A stretch of DNA of 64,000 bases from Rotaria sordida (lineage: Eukaryota > Rotifera > Eurotatoria > Philodinida > Philodinidae), in the NCBI GenBank assembly GCA_905250125.1, contig CAJNOL010000689.1, positions 47,317 through 111,316 on the forward strand. Direction: 5' to 3'. The first letter of the stretch is position 1. Every line of letters starts with the position of its first letter. This document shows positions 42,501 through 54,870 of the stretch, piece by piece. A model generated the notes under the pieces. The model worked only from the letters and a program-made list of their open reading frames with translations. It did not search any database and was not told the DNA's origin. A program made the translations under genes and the position numbers.

Positions 42501-45500
42501 TAATTAATTTTATATAAACAACGAAAAAAAGTTGCAATTAATCTTAATGATGTTGCTTGTGTATCAATTAATGTTGAACACATTGAATCAAGTAATGTTG
42601 TATAAAAACGTGTTGTATGAGAAAATAATAATGATAAATTATTTACATCACGTAAACTTAATAATGTTTGATTATCAAATGAATTTAAACGTTCAAAAAA
42701 TGGTTCTAATAATGGTGTATCAATATTATAACGTGATGATGTTATATGACTTAAAAAATTTACTAAATGACTAAATGGATATATTGATAAATTTGATAAA
42801 TGTTCCATTTTATGTTGAACAATTATTTCATGTAATTGTTTTATTTGACGTTGAAATGTTATATTAGCTGCATCGGATGTTGCTAATAATGCTGCATTAT
42901 AATATCCTTAAAAGTAAATTAATTGAATTTGCAATATATCACAAATAGACAAAAGAGAAAACTACGTTTTCGTTTTGTTCGAATCAAATTAAACATTTAA
43001 GAAAGAAAATATTAGAAACTAAATTTTTCAGAGTATTACAGGAAAATGTTTTTTTCTTTTTAACTTATATACAATAATAATGAATAATTTTCAGTTCTAG
43101 ACTAATAAAATTTCTATTAAGCTTGGCATTGTAACTTCAACTTCCTTTCAAATAGAACTGCAACTAAAATTGGAAATAAAGAAAAAGATTAATTTCTGTT
43201 CGCGTTAAATCATAAGCTTTCAAAGTTTGTTTTTATGTTGAAAAATAACTATAATACATTGTTTACATTCGATTAAATTTTATGTACGAACTGAAAAATA
43301 AAGAAACTTAATGTTATATGTATGATCTTAAATGAAGAAATTTGCTTTCAAAACTCTATCTATTCAATTAGAGATATTGTTGTAACTAAATTAATTTGAA
43401 TCATGCATTCCTATCATTCAAAAAGAAATCTCTTATCCGAATATATGATTGATGAGAATAATGATCAAATGTTTTTAGCTTTATGACCCTAATGAACTAT
43501 GAATATCATGAGAAGAGCTCGGACTCTTAATTTATTACTGCCGAGATATTGCATTTTTACTATACTTTTTAAATGAATATCGAAGCCCCTGAGAAACACC
43601 AGGAAAGCTGATTTTCAAATTTTGACTTGAAATTTTTCATGTAGACTGACCTCATCGAGAATAGTTTTTTTGTGGACGTTTCGGATCATTTCGTTGTTCC
43701 TATCCTAAGATACAGATATGATAAAAACTTGTCTTTTACATTGTTCATATACATCGACGCAGATTTGATGTTCTTACTTCAGGAAAGAAACAAATCAAAA
43801 GATCTGAAAGTTTCACAATAAACTATTGCCTTTATGATCTGTGTCTATGCAAAGTTTCAATTCGTAATTTGAACATGAGTTTTCCTTGTGTTTCTGATGG
43901 GAAACACGACATTGACTCAAAAAATACCTTAAAAATGCAGTATGTCACTAACAATAAGCTAAGAGTTTGAACTATTTTCAGAGTATTCATAGTTCATTAG
44001 GATCTACACAATGCACATAGTCCAGACTCCAAAATGATTAATTAGTTAAATAAATTTCCTTGTAAGAGAATATGAACTCATTTTATGCTTTGATTGACAC
44101 ATAGAAGTTTTACTGAAATTTCTTTGCAGAAATATAATATTTCAATAATATTATATTTCAAACTTATAACGTCAAACCTTACTCTAACTAGACCATCTTG
44201 TATAAAATATTCTCGAATTTTTGCATGTAGTATCATTAAGATTTAGATTTTTGAAAATATAGGTTCTTTTGTTTATATAACTTAGCCTAGTTGAGGTGTT
44301 GATGTGAATAAACTTTTCGGTTAAAACTTTGAAATACAATTTTGCTGAAAAATTTTAGTGCAATTTCTATATCTGTAGTGAATCGCAACATGAACTCATA
44401 GCCTCTGAATAAAGACCGTTCAGTTCAAAATTTTTGAAGCTGAATCCTATGTATACTCCTGATTTCAATGGAATTTTAAAATCTAACTCCGAAAGTCAGT
44501 ACATAGATATAAGATACTTTTCTGCTGATTATTTGTACTCTGTTATTAACACACCATACATATTTCCTCGACAATCTTATAATAATTAAGTCATCATTAG
44601 TTGTTACTTTTAAAGTATGACTCATTGAATCGGGTTTCGAAATCAATTCAACAGCTCTACCTATTAGGTTTTTTCTGATTTATTGATTCTCTATATATGA
44701 ACCAAAAGATTTGAATCCTTTGTAAACTATTTCCTTATTAATTTTGAACATAATTCTAGAAAAAATAGTTAATTCTTTATTTTTGTTTTCTTTTCGATCG
44801 TCGATTTTTATCATTGAACTCGAATGAAAAAAATCAAATGAAGATTATTTATTTATTCTAATTCTTACCAGCAAGAAGTGTTCCAGTATCTTTTAAACTT
44901 GCTTGAGATATCATTCTATCAGCATTGATCATAATATTTCTTGGAATAGCAGTTCCACTCAAAGCATATTTTAAATAAAATGTTAAAATTGCTAAATATT
45001 GATCACGTATAAACCATGTTTCATTTGCATGTGATTTTTTACGTTCAATTTCAGCACGTAAATGCATTATAAAATCAGCACCAGCTGATTCTGATGTATA
45101 ATAATCAATATTTTTATTAATATGTTCTGTTAATACATTAAGCATTGGCCAAAAATCACTTTCATCTACATAAACAACAAAACAAAACAAAAAAAAAAGA
45201 TGATATAACTTAATTTTTCTTTTAAAATTTACATTCTTCACTTGATAATGATATATCTTTTAATTTTTGATGTATATATGCTAATAATTCCCAATCATTA
45301 CATGTATCAGGATTAACATGATGAAATAAAAGACTTATTTCATGTGGATCAAAATTATCTAAACACATATGTAATCTTCTATTTAATCGAAGTTTTAATT
45401 TTATTTTTGAATATCTATATAAAGCACATGTCATATAAAGAGTATCATGATCAACAAGAATATTATTTTGATCAAGTTCATTATTACATCGTATTACAGC

Positions 45501-48148
45501 TAAATCAAATAGATCATTTAATGGACGAAAATGTCTAAAATAAATTTAAATAAAAAATTTTTATTTTTATTTTTTGCTTTTTTTTTTATGATAAAACACA
45601 AGAAAACCTTTTAGCTGATGTTAATATTAAATAAATATCAAACCATAATATTCGATTTAAATTAAGACTCCAATTTAAAAATGTATGTGGTATCCATCGT
45701 TTCATTTGTATAGGAAACATTCCACCTAATGTTAATAAACGAACAAATGTATCTGGACCTGCAATTGGAGCAAGTTTTTCAATATGTTCATCAATTATAT
45801 TTGAAACAATTGTTAATAACTATTTTATAAAAGATAAAAACAAAAAAAAACCTAACGTTCGTTGAATAAATGATCAATAAAGCATACGTGCTTGTGTATC
45901 ATCAGTTTGAGTATTTGATAATGGTATTGCCATACCTAAGAGATGCATTATACCAATAGTACATTTCATTGTTGTTGCTGTATGTGAAGATCCAATTACA
46001 GATAATAATTGACGAAATCTTTCAAGTAATGGTTTATATAATGGAAGAACTAAATATAAAAAATATATCTATATTTAATTTTATTCGTTATTTCATGAAC
46101 ATCTTGTTTTAGTAGTGAACAAAAATCTCTACATCAACCAATCTCAACTACTTTATGTACTGAAAGTCTAAAAATTTGTGTACATATACTTAATAAAAGT
46201 CTCTTTGTGATAAAGTAATGATGGCGTCACAATGTCAAATGACTTATATTCTAGGTGAAAAAGATGTACACAAATTTTCAGACCTTTAACAAATACAATG
46301 ACTGAGATCGGCTTGGACAGAGACTTTTGTTTACTACTGTACACATATAGAAGATAAAATGTATTATTAAACAAAAAGAAAAGTTTGTTAGCGCAGCCTC
46401 TTTAAAATTAAAATTGGGAACGTACATGTCTTCTTTAGTTTCATTGCACTAATATTCAATATACAAAGTGAAAAATGTCTAACAGATGATAATTATTTTT
46501 GAACAATAATGAATCGTCAGAGAACGTTCTGTCTTATTTATTTGTCTTGTTGAAAATCGGAGAAAATTATTGTCTAATGCATCAGTATTCGAAAGCAATA
46601 TAAATTGGGTGTACGCACTGTAAAGTTTTTGTACCGGGAGAAATGCACAAAAATATTGTCGATTTCGACCGATTTTTATATAATAGTCATATTTTGAGAC
46701 AAGTTGATAAATTTATACAGAACTCAAAATTATTTGCTACGTGACAGACATTAGTGTAGAGTTGTAAATCGTAACAACTCTCAATCAATGTGATATGATC
46801 ATTGGATTTCATTAGAAATTCAAGTTCGTACTATGTTGTTGTTGAAAAATAAACAAACTTATATTGCTTTCGAAGGCGGCGGCACAGACTTTTTATCTTT
46901 TGAGATTTTAGTCATTGAATAAGTCATAAGATTAATTCTACTTTTTTGATTATATTTTCAAAATCTTTTCAAGTTCATGTCTTCTCGCAGTCGTACTGCC
47001 ACTATACACATTTGTTATATCTGAAGCAGATCATAACGTATCTCAATAAACTTAGAAACACTGATATTAATTATTCCCGAAAGTTAGAACACTTAATCAG
47101 CTCATGCTTCTATGTTTGCCCATATGACAACAATCCATTACTAGTCATCTATCGTATAAAATCGTTTGCTTGCGCAAAAATTAGAAAGTTCGCTATTGAA
47201 AATATTGAAAAACATATTCCAGTCATTTAAATTTCAAGAAAGAGTTCGGCATGTTCTAGAATCATCTAAGTCTTGTTGTTAATGCCATTTAACGTTTTTT
47301 TCTATTGTTAAAATGCTGACGGAGGGAAGAGTCAACAACACATCGACTATTATTTTCTTCGAAACTATATGTAAGTTCCATAAAGAAAAGAATAGTAAGA
47401 GCTTAATGGTTATAATAAAAGCTTCGTTATTCTAAACTCATAAAGAAGAAAAACATTTTGAAGGTTTATTTCAATTTATTTTTTACAAATAGTATGATCA
47501 ATTTCTCTAAATATTCTTGATTTTTCAAATAATTATTTTAAAATAAAACAACTTACGTAAATGTCGATTTGATTTTTTAACTAATGCAATAAGAAAACGA
47601 TTTAATAAATTTAAATCAAATTTTTCTATATATTCAGTTTGTGCTAATGCTGTAAATAAATGACGTAAAAATGGACTTTCACTTGATGACATACGTATAT
47701 CTAATTTAACTAATGATGACATTATATTAACATGATCTTCAAAATTTAATTCAAGTAAACGATGTTCACATAAATGACATAAAAGATCAAATATAGGATG
47801 ATTTAAAAGTTTTTGACGATATTTTTCCATATTTATTGGATGAAAATAAGCACATGAACGTACTATATTACATGCACGAAGTAATGCTGCTGCTATATGT
47901 TGAGCTCGATGTTGAGGTAAATTAGCACGAACAAGTGGAAATAATATTGATAAAGATGAACATGATTGAATTGATTGCATTAATGAATCATTAACAAATA
48001 TTTTTGTTTGAATAGAATCTTCTTCATCTAATTGACATTGATCATGAGATGTATAAGTATCAGTTAATGTACGAAAGTAAGGTTTTATTGTCCATATATT
48101 TTGTTTTAGACGATGAAGAAATAACGAACGATAACAAATCAAATACAT
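39528..48148 (-). CDS. FAST kinase domain-containing protein with RAP domain
   Basis: Ten exons give a protein of about 920 aa. Approximate exons: 48148-47557, 46050-45885, 45820-45610, 45538-45233, 45165-44871, 42908-42190, 40168-40043, 39981-39866, 39796-39682 and 39612-39528. Phases checked at the junctions agree. The N-terminal two-thirds is a helical repeat-like region rich in Leu/His. The exon at 42.9-42.2 kb (LAMTSTGLLNQLDEKLL, IPWFNDRFGLEI) corresponds to the FAST_1/FAST_2 segments. The last two exons encode the RAP domain with HYVGSVEISFRHLKKLGYRL and LPYYELATIESSASRFRYL. FASTKD proteins act in mitochondria in mRNA processing and stability; a mitochondrial N-terminus is plausible (YRSLFLHRLK) but not proved. 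Which paralogue is not assigned. Introns 1, 5 and 6 are 1.5-2.0 kb and each carries an inverted repeat, while the others are under 100 bp. Confidence 0.88.
40574..40876. repeat. Inverted repeat in FASTKD intron 6, arms about 145 bp
   Basis: The left arm (about 40574-40718) and right arm (about 40730-40876) are reverse complements at about 80 percent, almost without a spacer. Shared blocks are GAGCTTACTTCGAAG, ATTTTACTG, TATATACAGAAAAATTGAAC and AACAGAATGTC (left), each with a mirrored counterpart. No coding content. Confidence 0.85.
43485..44003. repeat. Inverted repeat in FASTKD intron 5, arms about 250 bp
   Basis: The outer ends match as CCCTAATGAACTATGAATA (from 43487) against its complement at about 43985-44001. 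Symmetry continues inward through TTGCATTTTTA, GAGAAACACCAGGAAA and TCAAATTTTGACTTGAAA to TCTTAGATACAG-like words near the centre (about 43740). The arms are diverged, with several gaps, so this is an old element. Confidence 0.8.
46110..46339. repeat. Inverted repeat in FASTKD intron 1, arms about 80 bp
   Basis: The left arm TAGTAGTGAACAAAAATCTC then AATCTCAACTA and GAAAGTCTAAAAATTTGTGT (46110-46187) pairs with the right arm at about 46264-46339, ending AGAGACTTTTGTTTACTACT. About 80 percent identity with a 75-bp loop. MITE-like, no coding content. Confidence 0.8.
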
Positions 48149-49107
48149 AGATTAGAATAGATCTTTGTTGTTATCTTTTTTATTGAATATAATTCTAGAA
48201 TATTTATTAAATATTATCAAAATATTTTTTCATTATAAATTATTATTATGAAGCCTTTACTTCTTAAAGTTATTCTAGAAGAGCAACTGATGTAACAACC
48301 ATTGAAATGGAGTCATTCGTTTCTCCAATATGTCAATAGTATGAATAGATCGATCAGATACACTTGCGTTTGGAATGGTAGTTTCATTACTTCAGTGATC
48401 TTTAAGAGAAGAAAGACTTGACAAAAATTCTTCTGAAGACTTTCAATAAATCTGATGTAGTTCGGCTAAAAGAAAAAACATCGTACAGAGATTAGAATGT
48501 TCTCATTTTGTACAGAACTCTTCGGACAATTATTACGTGTGACAGAAGAAAAATTTGATAACTAAGTTGTAGACGCAAAAAAAACCTAGAGACTTGATTA
48601 TCTAGAAACAGATATTCATATCACTTGTAATGATGATCGATTACACAATACATTCCTATCATGTATTTTCTTTTATTTGTAGGAAAACATTTTATTATTT
48701 TAAAAAATCTTTATTCCGAACTTATCAATTTAATAATTCATCTTTTTCACAGATGGAACAACATAAAAAAACGAAAGCTTTTTTTTAGTAATTATATTTT
48801 CTCAAACTTTTTCAATTTCATATGAAAGATTAAGAACATCCGGAATAACAGAAAAACATTTATTTTTTTTTTTAGTTTTTATCATAACACAAACATCTTA
48901 GAATATGTGAATAAATCAAAAAAAAACCTAGACATCCTTCCTATTTTTTTCCTCTTCTACATATTTTTTTTGGCTACGGACGAACGACTCGTCTATCATA
49001 ATGATAAATAAATATGTATTTTATGTTGTTATTTTGATTACCATGAATAATTTATTTTTCATTCATGATTATTATTATGAAGTAAATAGAAAATTGTCCT
49101 AGAAAAT
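48149..49107. other. Divergent promoter region, FASTKD / N-rich gene
   Basis: The 959-bp spacer separates the starts of two divergently oriented genes and must hold both promoters. It is AT-rich with poly-T runs near 48880 and 48960. No ORF, RNA gene or clear motif is seen. Confidence 0.55.
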
Positions 49108-50476
49108 ATGAGTAAATTTTTTCAACGTGTAAGAAATGTATTCAGAAAAAATGGTTCGTAAGTGAAACATAAATAAAAACAAAAATTATTTTTCTTCTTG
49201 CATATAACTTTTAGTTCTCAAAATATAACAAATAATACAGCTGAGGATTTCAATGATGAACAAATAAAGGATACTGATACAAGATTAACTTATCGTCAAG
49301 TAAGATAATTTCAATTCAGTTATTAATTATTATTATTATTATTATTTTTCGAAGAATGAAGATTTAGATAGTGTTAGCGATGAAACTGAGAATATAAATA
49401 ATAATAATAATTCATCACAACAAAAAAATCTTAAACAACAAGTAAAATTATTTGTATTTAGTAAATTATGTTTACATCTTTTCTTTTTATTTTTTTCTAA
49501 GCAAAAACAAACAACATCATTAGAGACAGATTCTTCGTCAAATTCATTGAGCCTTCATAATTCTGAACTAAGAAAACGACCAAATAATTTTCAATCTGGT
49601 TTATCACGTAATAATAACATGAATAGGAATATAAATCCTTCAGTAAAAAACAATGCTGTTCTGATTAGAAATTCCACTACACAAAAACGCTTATCATCTC
49701 AATCACAAAATTCTTCTTCTTCTTCTCGTTCACAATCATCTATTAATAATCTTCCTTCTGAACAATTAGCAATACCTTCAAAAAATCAAATTCTTCAATC
49801 ACCTTTACATGATAATTTCTTAACTCCTATGAATCGATATCGACGACCATTTCCAATCAAACCTAATTCAACTCTTGTCGGTTTTTCTCAAAGAAATCCA
49901 TCACATCTACGTTTCAATCAACAATTACAAAATTCATCGTATAATTTTAATCGACCTTTCTTTTCTAATCAATTAAATCGACCTTTTTTCAAAAATCGTT
50001 TATTACCATTTCAATCACAAAATAAAATTTCTAATTATGAAATTGATTATCCAATTGAAAATGTTTTATTCGATAAAAATATTCCTTCAACAATGGCTAT
50101 TAAAATAAATGAAGCTGTCGAATATGATCGTTTTGGTAATACTTATTATAATCGTCATTATGCATATGAACCATCAATTCAACATATTAATATAGGTAAT
50201 CGTCAACAAATTGATCGTCATCTTATTGAAAATTCTCGTCCCGAAGGTATGAGATATATACGTGAAATTAATAATAATTATGATTGTTATCCACAAAAAA
50301 CAAATGATAAAATTTTTCAAAGAGAAAATTTCAATAATTTACAATCAATAATTAATGATATACCTCAAGTAAATTATCAAATAATATCTTCTAACGATAA
50401 TTTTAATTGTTATCCAATATCTATAAATCATTTTACGGCATGTGCTTTACCTAATGATCCAATGCGAATTGAATAA
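49108..50476 (+). CDS. Unrecognised Asn/Gln/Ser-rich protein
   Basis: Exons 49108-49157, 49215-49299, 49355-49441 and 49502-50476 join in phase into 398 aa, starting MSKFFQRVRNVFRKNG and ending NDPMRIE. Introns are 55-60 bp with GT-AG ends. The first exon is a short basic amphipathic stretch. Exons 2-3 are acidic and Asn/Gln-rich. The long last exon is rich in Asn, Gln, Ser, Arg and Phe, with repeated NRPFF/NQLNRPFF-like words, and ends in a Tyr/Asn-rich region. There is no membrane helix or known domain. The composition suggests a disordered protein. The reading frame is long and evenly open, so it is a real gene, but function cannot be given. It ends 61 bp from the MsrB stop (tail to tail). 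Confidence 0.78.
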
Positions 50477-50537
50477 AACAAAAGAGAAAATGCGAGATTC
50501 ATTTATTTTAATAAAATAAATAAATAAATAAATAAAA

Positions 50538-51167
50538 TTATTGCGGGATAAAATTTAATGCAGCACCATTTATACAATAACGAAGACCGGTTGGCATAGG
50601 TCCATCGTTAAAAACATGACCGAAATGTGCATTACACTTTATTAAAGAAAAGAAAATGTTGGTGTTTTTGTTTTTTCTTTTATTTCTTTTGCATACCTTT
50701 GGACAATGAACTTCAGTTCGAGGATACATTAAACTATAATCTTGTTTTGTAGCAATATTAGCTAAATTATATGGAGAATAAAAACTAGGCCAACCAGTTC
50801 CACTATTAAATTTATGTTCTGAACTAAATTTCGATAAGAAATAAATAACAAAAATAATTTACTTATTATTTATTCAAATAATACCTGAATACTGGTGTAT
50901 TACAAACAATACAAACATATAAACCATGTTGTTTGTTACTATTTAATGGACTAGAATATGGTGGTTCTGTACCATGATATTGAGTGACTTTTAAAGCCAT
51001 TGGAGAGAGATGATTTAAATTCATTTTATCTTTTGATAATGAATTAGAATCTAAAATAAATTTATTCAATTAAACAACATTATTTTCATATATATACAAT
51101 TACTTTCTTCTGTTGTTGTTGATGATGATAAATCTTTTTGAAAGATATTTGAAAAAAATTTGAACAT
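50538..51167 (-). CDS. MSRB: Peptide-methionine (R)-S-oxide reductase (MsrB)
   Basis: Four exons, start at 51167 ([16 protein letters not shown]) and stop at 50540-50538, give a protein of about 150 aa. Family marks in order: [22 protein letters not shown] (first zinc CxxC), [29 protein letters not shown] (second CxxC and the conserved HFGHVF), and [11 protein letters not shown] with the catalytic Cys. All catalytic and zinc residues are present. The enzyme reduces the R form of methionine sulfoxide in proteins using thioredoxin. The N-terminus before the domain is about 30 residues, Phe/Lys/Ser-containing, and could be a weak targeting peptide. It is a Cys form, not a selenocysteine form. 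Introns are short (about 55-65 bp). Confidence 0.94.
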
Positions 51168-52120
51168 ATTTTATATATGCATCTAAATTAAGAATTATTT
51201 TGTCATGATATAAAAATATATTTAGTTTTTTTTTGATAATATCAAAACTATGATTATCTTATACTCTAAAAATAGGAAATATGCGTTATATCATAAATGA
51301 TTTCTATCGTGAAATGTTTTTTTTTTTGTCAGAGAAAAACGCCATCTATATGCATTGAGTAATAAAATTATTATTCGTTTATTTCATAAACAAATCATAT
51401 ATGAAATTCGAATTATTTGTCTGTCTGTCTCTACTTGTCGGTCGTTTTTTAATTAAAATCAAAATTCGTTCATTTATTTGAAAAAAAAAAGTTCAATTTT
51501 CTATTCAATGTGGGTTAGTTTATTATTTTCTATTGAAACAAAAAAATTATTTTTATTTATTTATTTAGTTCGGAATAAGAGAATAACCTTACAAAAAAAA
51601 CCAAATAGAAAAGATAAAGTCTTTATCGAATTGTTTTGTTTTGCATTTTTATTTTGTTGAGATTGTCATAGAATCAAAAGCAAAAAAAAAATATACATTC
51701 AATATTCATTTTAATCTAAAATATGGCGACGATCATTCGTTGTTTTTTTTTTGAGTTTAATAGTTAAGATTATTTGAAGAACATTCCCTTGTAATACAGT
51801 TATTTTATTGTTTCTCTCTTGATGATAATAATAACTATCATAAGTTTCTCTTTTCTTAATTCGATTTGAGATATAAAAGTTAATTAAAACAAAAAAAAAA
51901 ACTCATTCAACTTTCGTATCTATTTTGAAATTTCTTTTTTTGTTTTGTTTTGATTTAGATATAAATTATTCCAATGTACATTTTATAAATAAATAATGTA
52001 TGTATTTAGTTTATGTACCGATAGAAAAAGAAAAGAATGTTTTATATTAGAAGATAGTTATTTATTTTTAGTATCAATTTTGAATTAAAAAAATATAAAA
52101 ATTTTCTTTTAGATGTTAAA
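51168..52120. other. Divergent spacer, MsrB / RBBP5
   Basis: The 953-bp region between two divergently oriented genes contains poly-A/T runs. A pyrimidine-rich TTTTCTTTTAG ends at 52112, nine bases before the RBBP5 start codon. That looks like a splice acceptor, so RBBP5 may have a non-coding first exon in this spacer. The ORF at 51478-51660 has no family features. Confidence 0.55.
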
Positions 52121-54870
52121 ATGAATATTGAATTACTTTCAACATTTCAACAAAATTATCCTGAAGAATTCGATGGCACACTTGATTGTGCATCGATGGC
52201 TGTTTGTTGTGCTTTTAATAAAATTGGTAATTATTTATTTCAAAAACAAAACTCTTAATTTTCTTATTCTTTTCTTTTTATTTTATAAAATAAAGGTTCA
52301 ATGTTAGCTGTTGGCTGTTCTGATGGTCGTCTTGTTATATGGGATTTTTTAACACGTGGTATAGCAAAAATAATATGTGCAGATTGGTCACCTATATATT
52401 CTATATCATGGTCGAAAAAATCTGATTTAATAGCAACGTCATCAACAGATAATACTGTATGTATTTGGTATACAGCAACAGGTCGTTGTCATACACGTAT
52501 ATCATGTATACAATCACCAATACTTAGAGTTCAATTTCATCCACGTAATTCATCTTATTTACTTATATGTCCAATGAAACATCCACCAGTATTAATTGAT
52601 AATAATGGTAAACATACAATAGTTACAATTGATGATGAACCAAATGATATAATATCAACATTTGATAGAAAAGGTGAACATATTATATTAGGTAATAATC
52701 GTGGTTTAATTGTTGTTAAAACATTTCCGGATTTAAAAACTATTTCATCATTTCGAATTACAACTGGTACAAATGCAAATACAGTTTTAAGACATATTGA
52801 AATACCTCGTCGAGGTAAGATTATATATATATATATATAAAGATTTCTATATTGTGTAGTCCTGCGAGAAAAAGAAAAATTAGTATATATTCATTGATTA
52901 TGAAAATCATGTCTTGTGATTATTTGAATCGATTAAATTATTGTGGGATGCATGTCGAAGAAAAAAAAAATGAGAATTGAATTTGATTGACGAAGAAACT
53001 GTCTGAAGTGATTCGTTACTACTTACTGAACTCATATTTTGGGTATATAGAATAGATTTCTAGAAGAAATTGATGAATTCAAATGATTTCTATAATAGAA
53101 GCTGATTTAATTAAGGATATCTTCCTTTTCGGGATTTCTCAAGTACTTGAACAGTGGATAGATGAATGCATCTTCGACTCATACAACACATTTAACCAAT
53201 GAAATAATGGACTTAGTACAGATTATGTACTAAATAGGAAAGAGCTAGAATGTGTTTTTTTTTGCGATAGTGATTTCGAAAAGTCAAACTTTGTTAAGTT
53301 CTACACAATAATCAAAACTTTTCGTTTATGTAGTGATCGAAAGAAGGGTGCTTGAATATCTCCTTAGAGCTACAAAAATCGACATCAACAAAAAGACAGT
53401 TTTCAAGGTCAGGAAAATGTGTAAGATGCTCTCGAGACAGATCCGAATTCCGCTAATCATGAACTCCTAGAACTTTCAAAAGTGCAATTTGACTCTCGGA
53501 ACGAACTTGCAAAACTCAAGAACCTGTTGAAATTTAGGTATCAAATCAATCCTAGCATTTCAAACAAAATTGACATCATCAGACTTTGCTTATCCACAAA
53601 TATGAGTATACCTGTCGGCATAGGGAACCAAAAATTAAATCCACACCCTTTCGAGGGTTCTAGAAGTTCAGAACTCGCAGAATCTGACTACTGCTGAACA
53701 TTCTTATCATTAGAAATTATTTCAACGATTTCTTTTTTTTTTCAATATTTAGGTCAATATTGTCTAATTAATACAAGTGATCGAATAATTCGAATTTATA
53801 ATTATACAGATATGTTATCATGTGGTATTGTTCGTGATCTTGAACCTAAACAAAAACTTCAAGATTTAGTTAATAAATCTTTATGGCGAAAATGTTGTTG
53901 GTCAGGTGATGGTGAATATATATGTGGTGCATCATCTCGACAACATTCATTATATATATGGGAAACAATATCGGGTAATTTAGTTAAAATTTTACATGGT
54001 ACAAAAGGTGAAACATTAGCTGATGTATGTTGGCATCCTGTACGTCCAATTATAGCAAGTATATCAAGTGGTGTTGTATCTATATGGTCACATTCTCAAG
54101 TTGAAAATTGGTCAGCATTTGCACCAGATTTTCGTGAACTTGAAGAAAATGTTGAATATCATGAACGTGAATCAGAATTTGATATTAAAGATGAAGATCG
54201 TAGTTTAGATAGTTTTGATTATATCAATTCACCTAATAAACGACAACGTTTAGATATGAATGGAAATATTAAAAAAATCAATAATGATGATATTGAAATA
54301 GATGTTGTTACTGAACAACGTATTGAAGCATTAGTATCAAGTGATGATGATGATATTAATGATCAACTTGTTTATTTACCATCAGCACCTGATATTGAAG
54401 ATCCAGAAATTGAATCTTCATCATCAACAACAACAACAACAACAACAAAAAACCAAATATTAACACATAATTTTATTGAAACTGATCAAAAATATGAAAT
54501 ACAATTACAAACACCACCTGTTTATGATACACATCCATATTATGGTGGAACAAAACAAACACGATCAATAGGAAATATAATATTAAATAATCAAGATATA
54601 AAAAAAGATGGTAGACATCGTCGTAAAGGACATCATAATGAAAGTGATCAACAAAATATTTTATTACCAAAATCAATTGATGCAGCTGTAGCTACACTTA
54701 CAAATAATTCAAAACGATTTATATCGACCAATGGTAATTCAACTATAGTAACACAAACAACTGAAAATAAGGGACAACGAGGACGTTCAGCACGTCTCGA
54801 AGGAAAAAAAACAACTACTGGTCAACATAGATCATCAACAGATAATGATATTGATTTTGTACCACATTAG
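52121..54870 (+). CDS. RBBP5: Retinoblastoma-binding protein 5 (COMPASS/MLL core)
   Basis: Exons 52121-52226, 52296-52814 and 53753-54870 give 580 aa. The N-terminus NIELLSTFQQNYPEEFDGTL and the following WD40 repeats match RBBP5: GRLVIWDFLTRGIAKII, CIWYTATGRC, SPILRVQFHPR, CPMKHPPV, then KLQDLVNKSLWRKCCWSGDG, YIWETISGNLVKILHGT, WHPVRPIIASISSGVVSIW and WSAFAPDFRELEENVEYHE. The acidic hinge after the propeller (ESEFDIKDEDRS and the later SSDDDDI stretch) corresponds to the activation segment that contacts ASH2L and nucleosomes. The C-terminal tail is Thr/Asn/Lys-rich and longer than in vertebrates (about 540 aa). RBBP5 is a nuclear scaffold of H3K4 methyltransferase complexes. Intron 2 is 0.94 kb, against 69 bp for intron 1. 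Confidence 0.96.
52815..53752 (+). other. Enlarged second intron of RBBP5
   Basis: Bounded by GTAAGA at 52815 and TTTAG at 53752. Its middle carries sequence of lower AT content than the flanks, with a small open frame (53482-53697) without family resemblance. It is probably an old insertion. I see no inverted repeat or terminal repeats that would classify it. Confidence 0.6.

Noticed and set aside
42532..42774. Plus-strand frame of 80 aa
   Set aside because: Antisense shadow of the FASTKD exon at 42.9-42.2 kb.
46946..47230. Plus-strand frame of 94 aa
   Set aside because: No family features; lies within a FASTKD intron on the opposite strand.
53482..53697. Plus-strand frame of 71 aa in the RBBP5 intron
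   Set aside because: No resemblance to a known protein and removed by splicing; kept only as a note on the intron.
54473..54676. Minus-strand frame of 67 aa
   Set aside because: Antisense shadow of the RBBP5 last exon.
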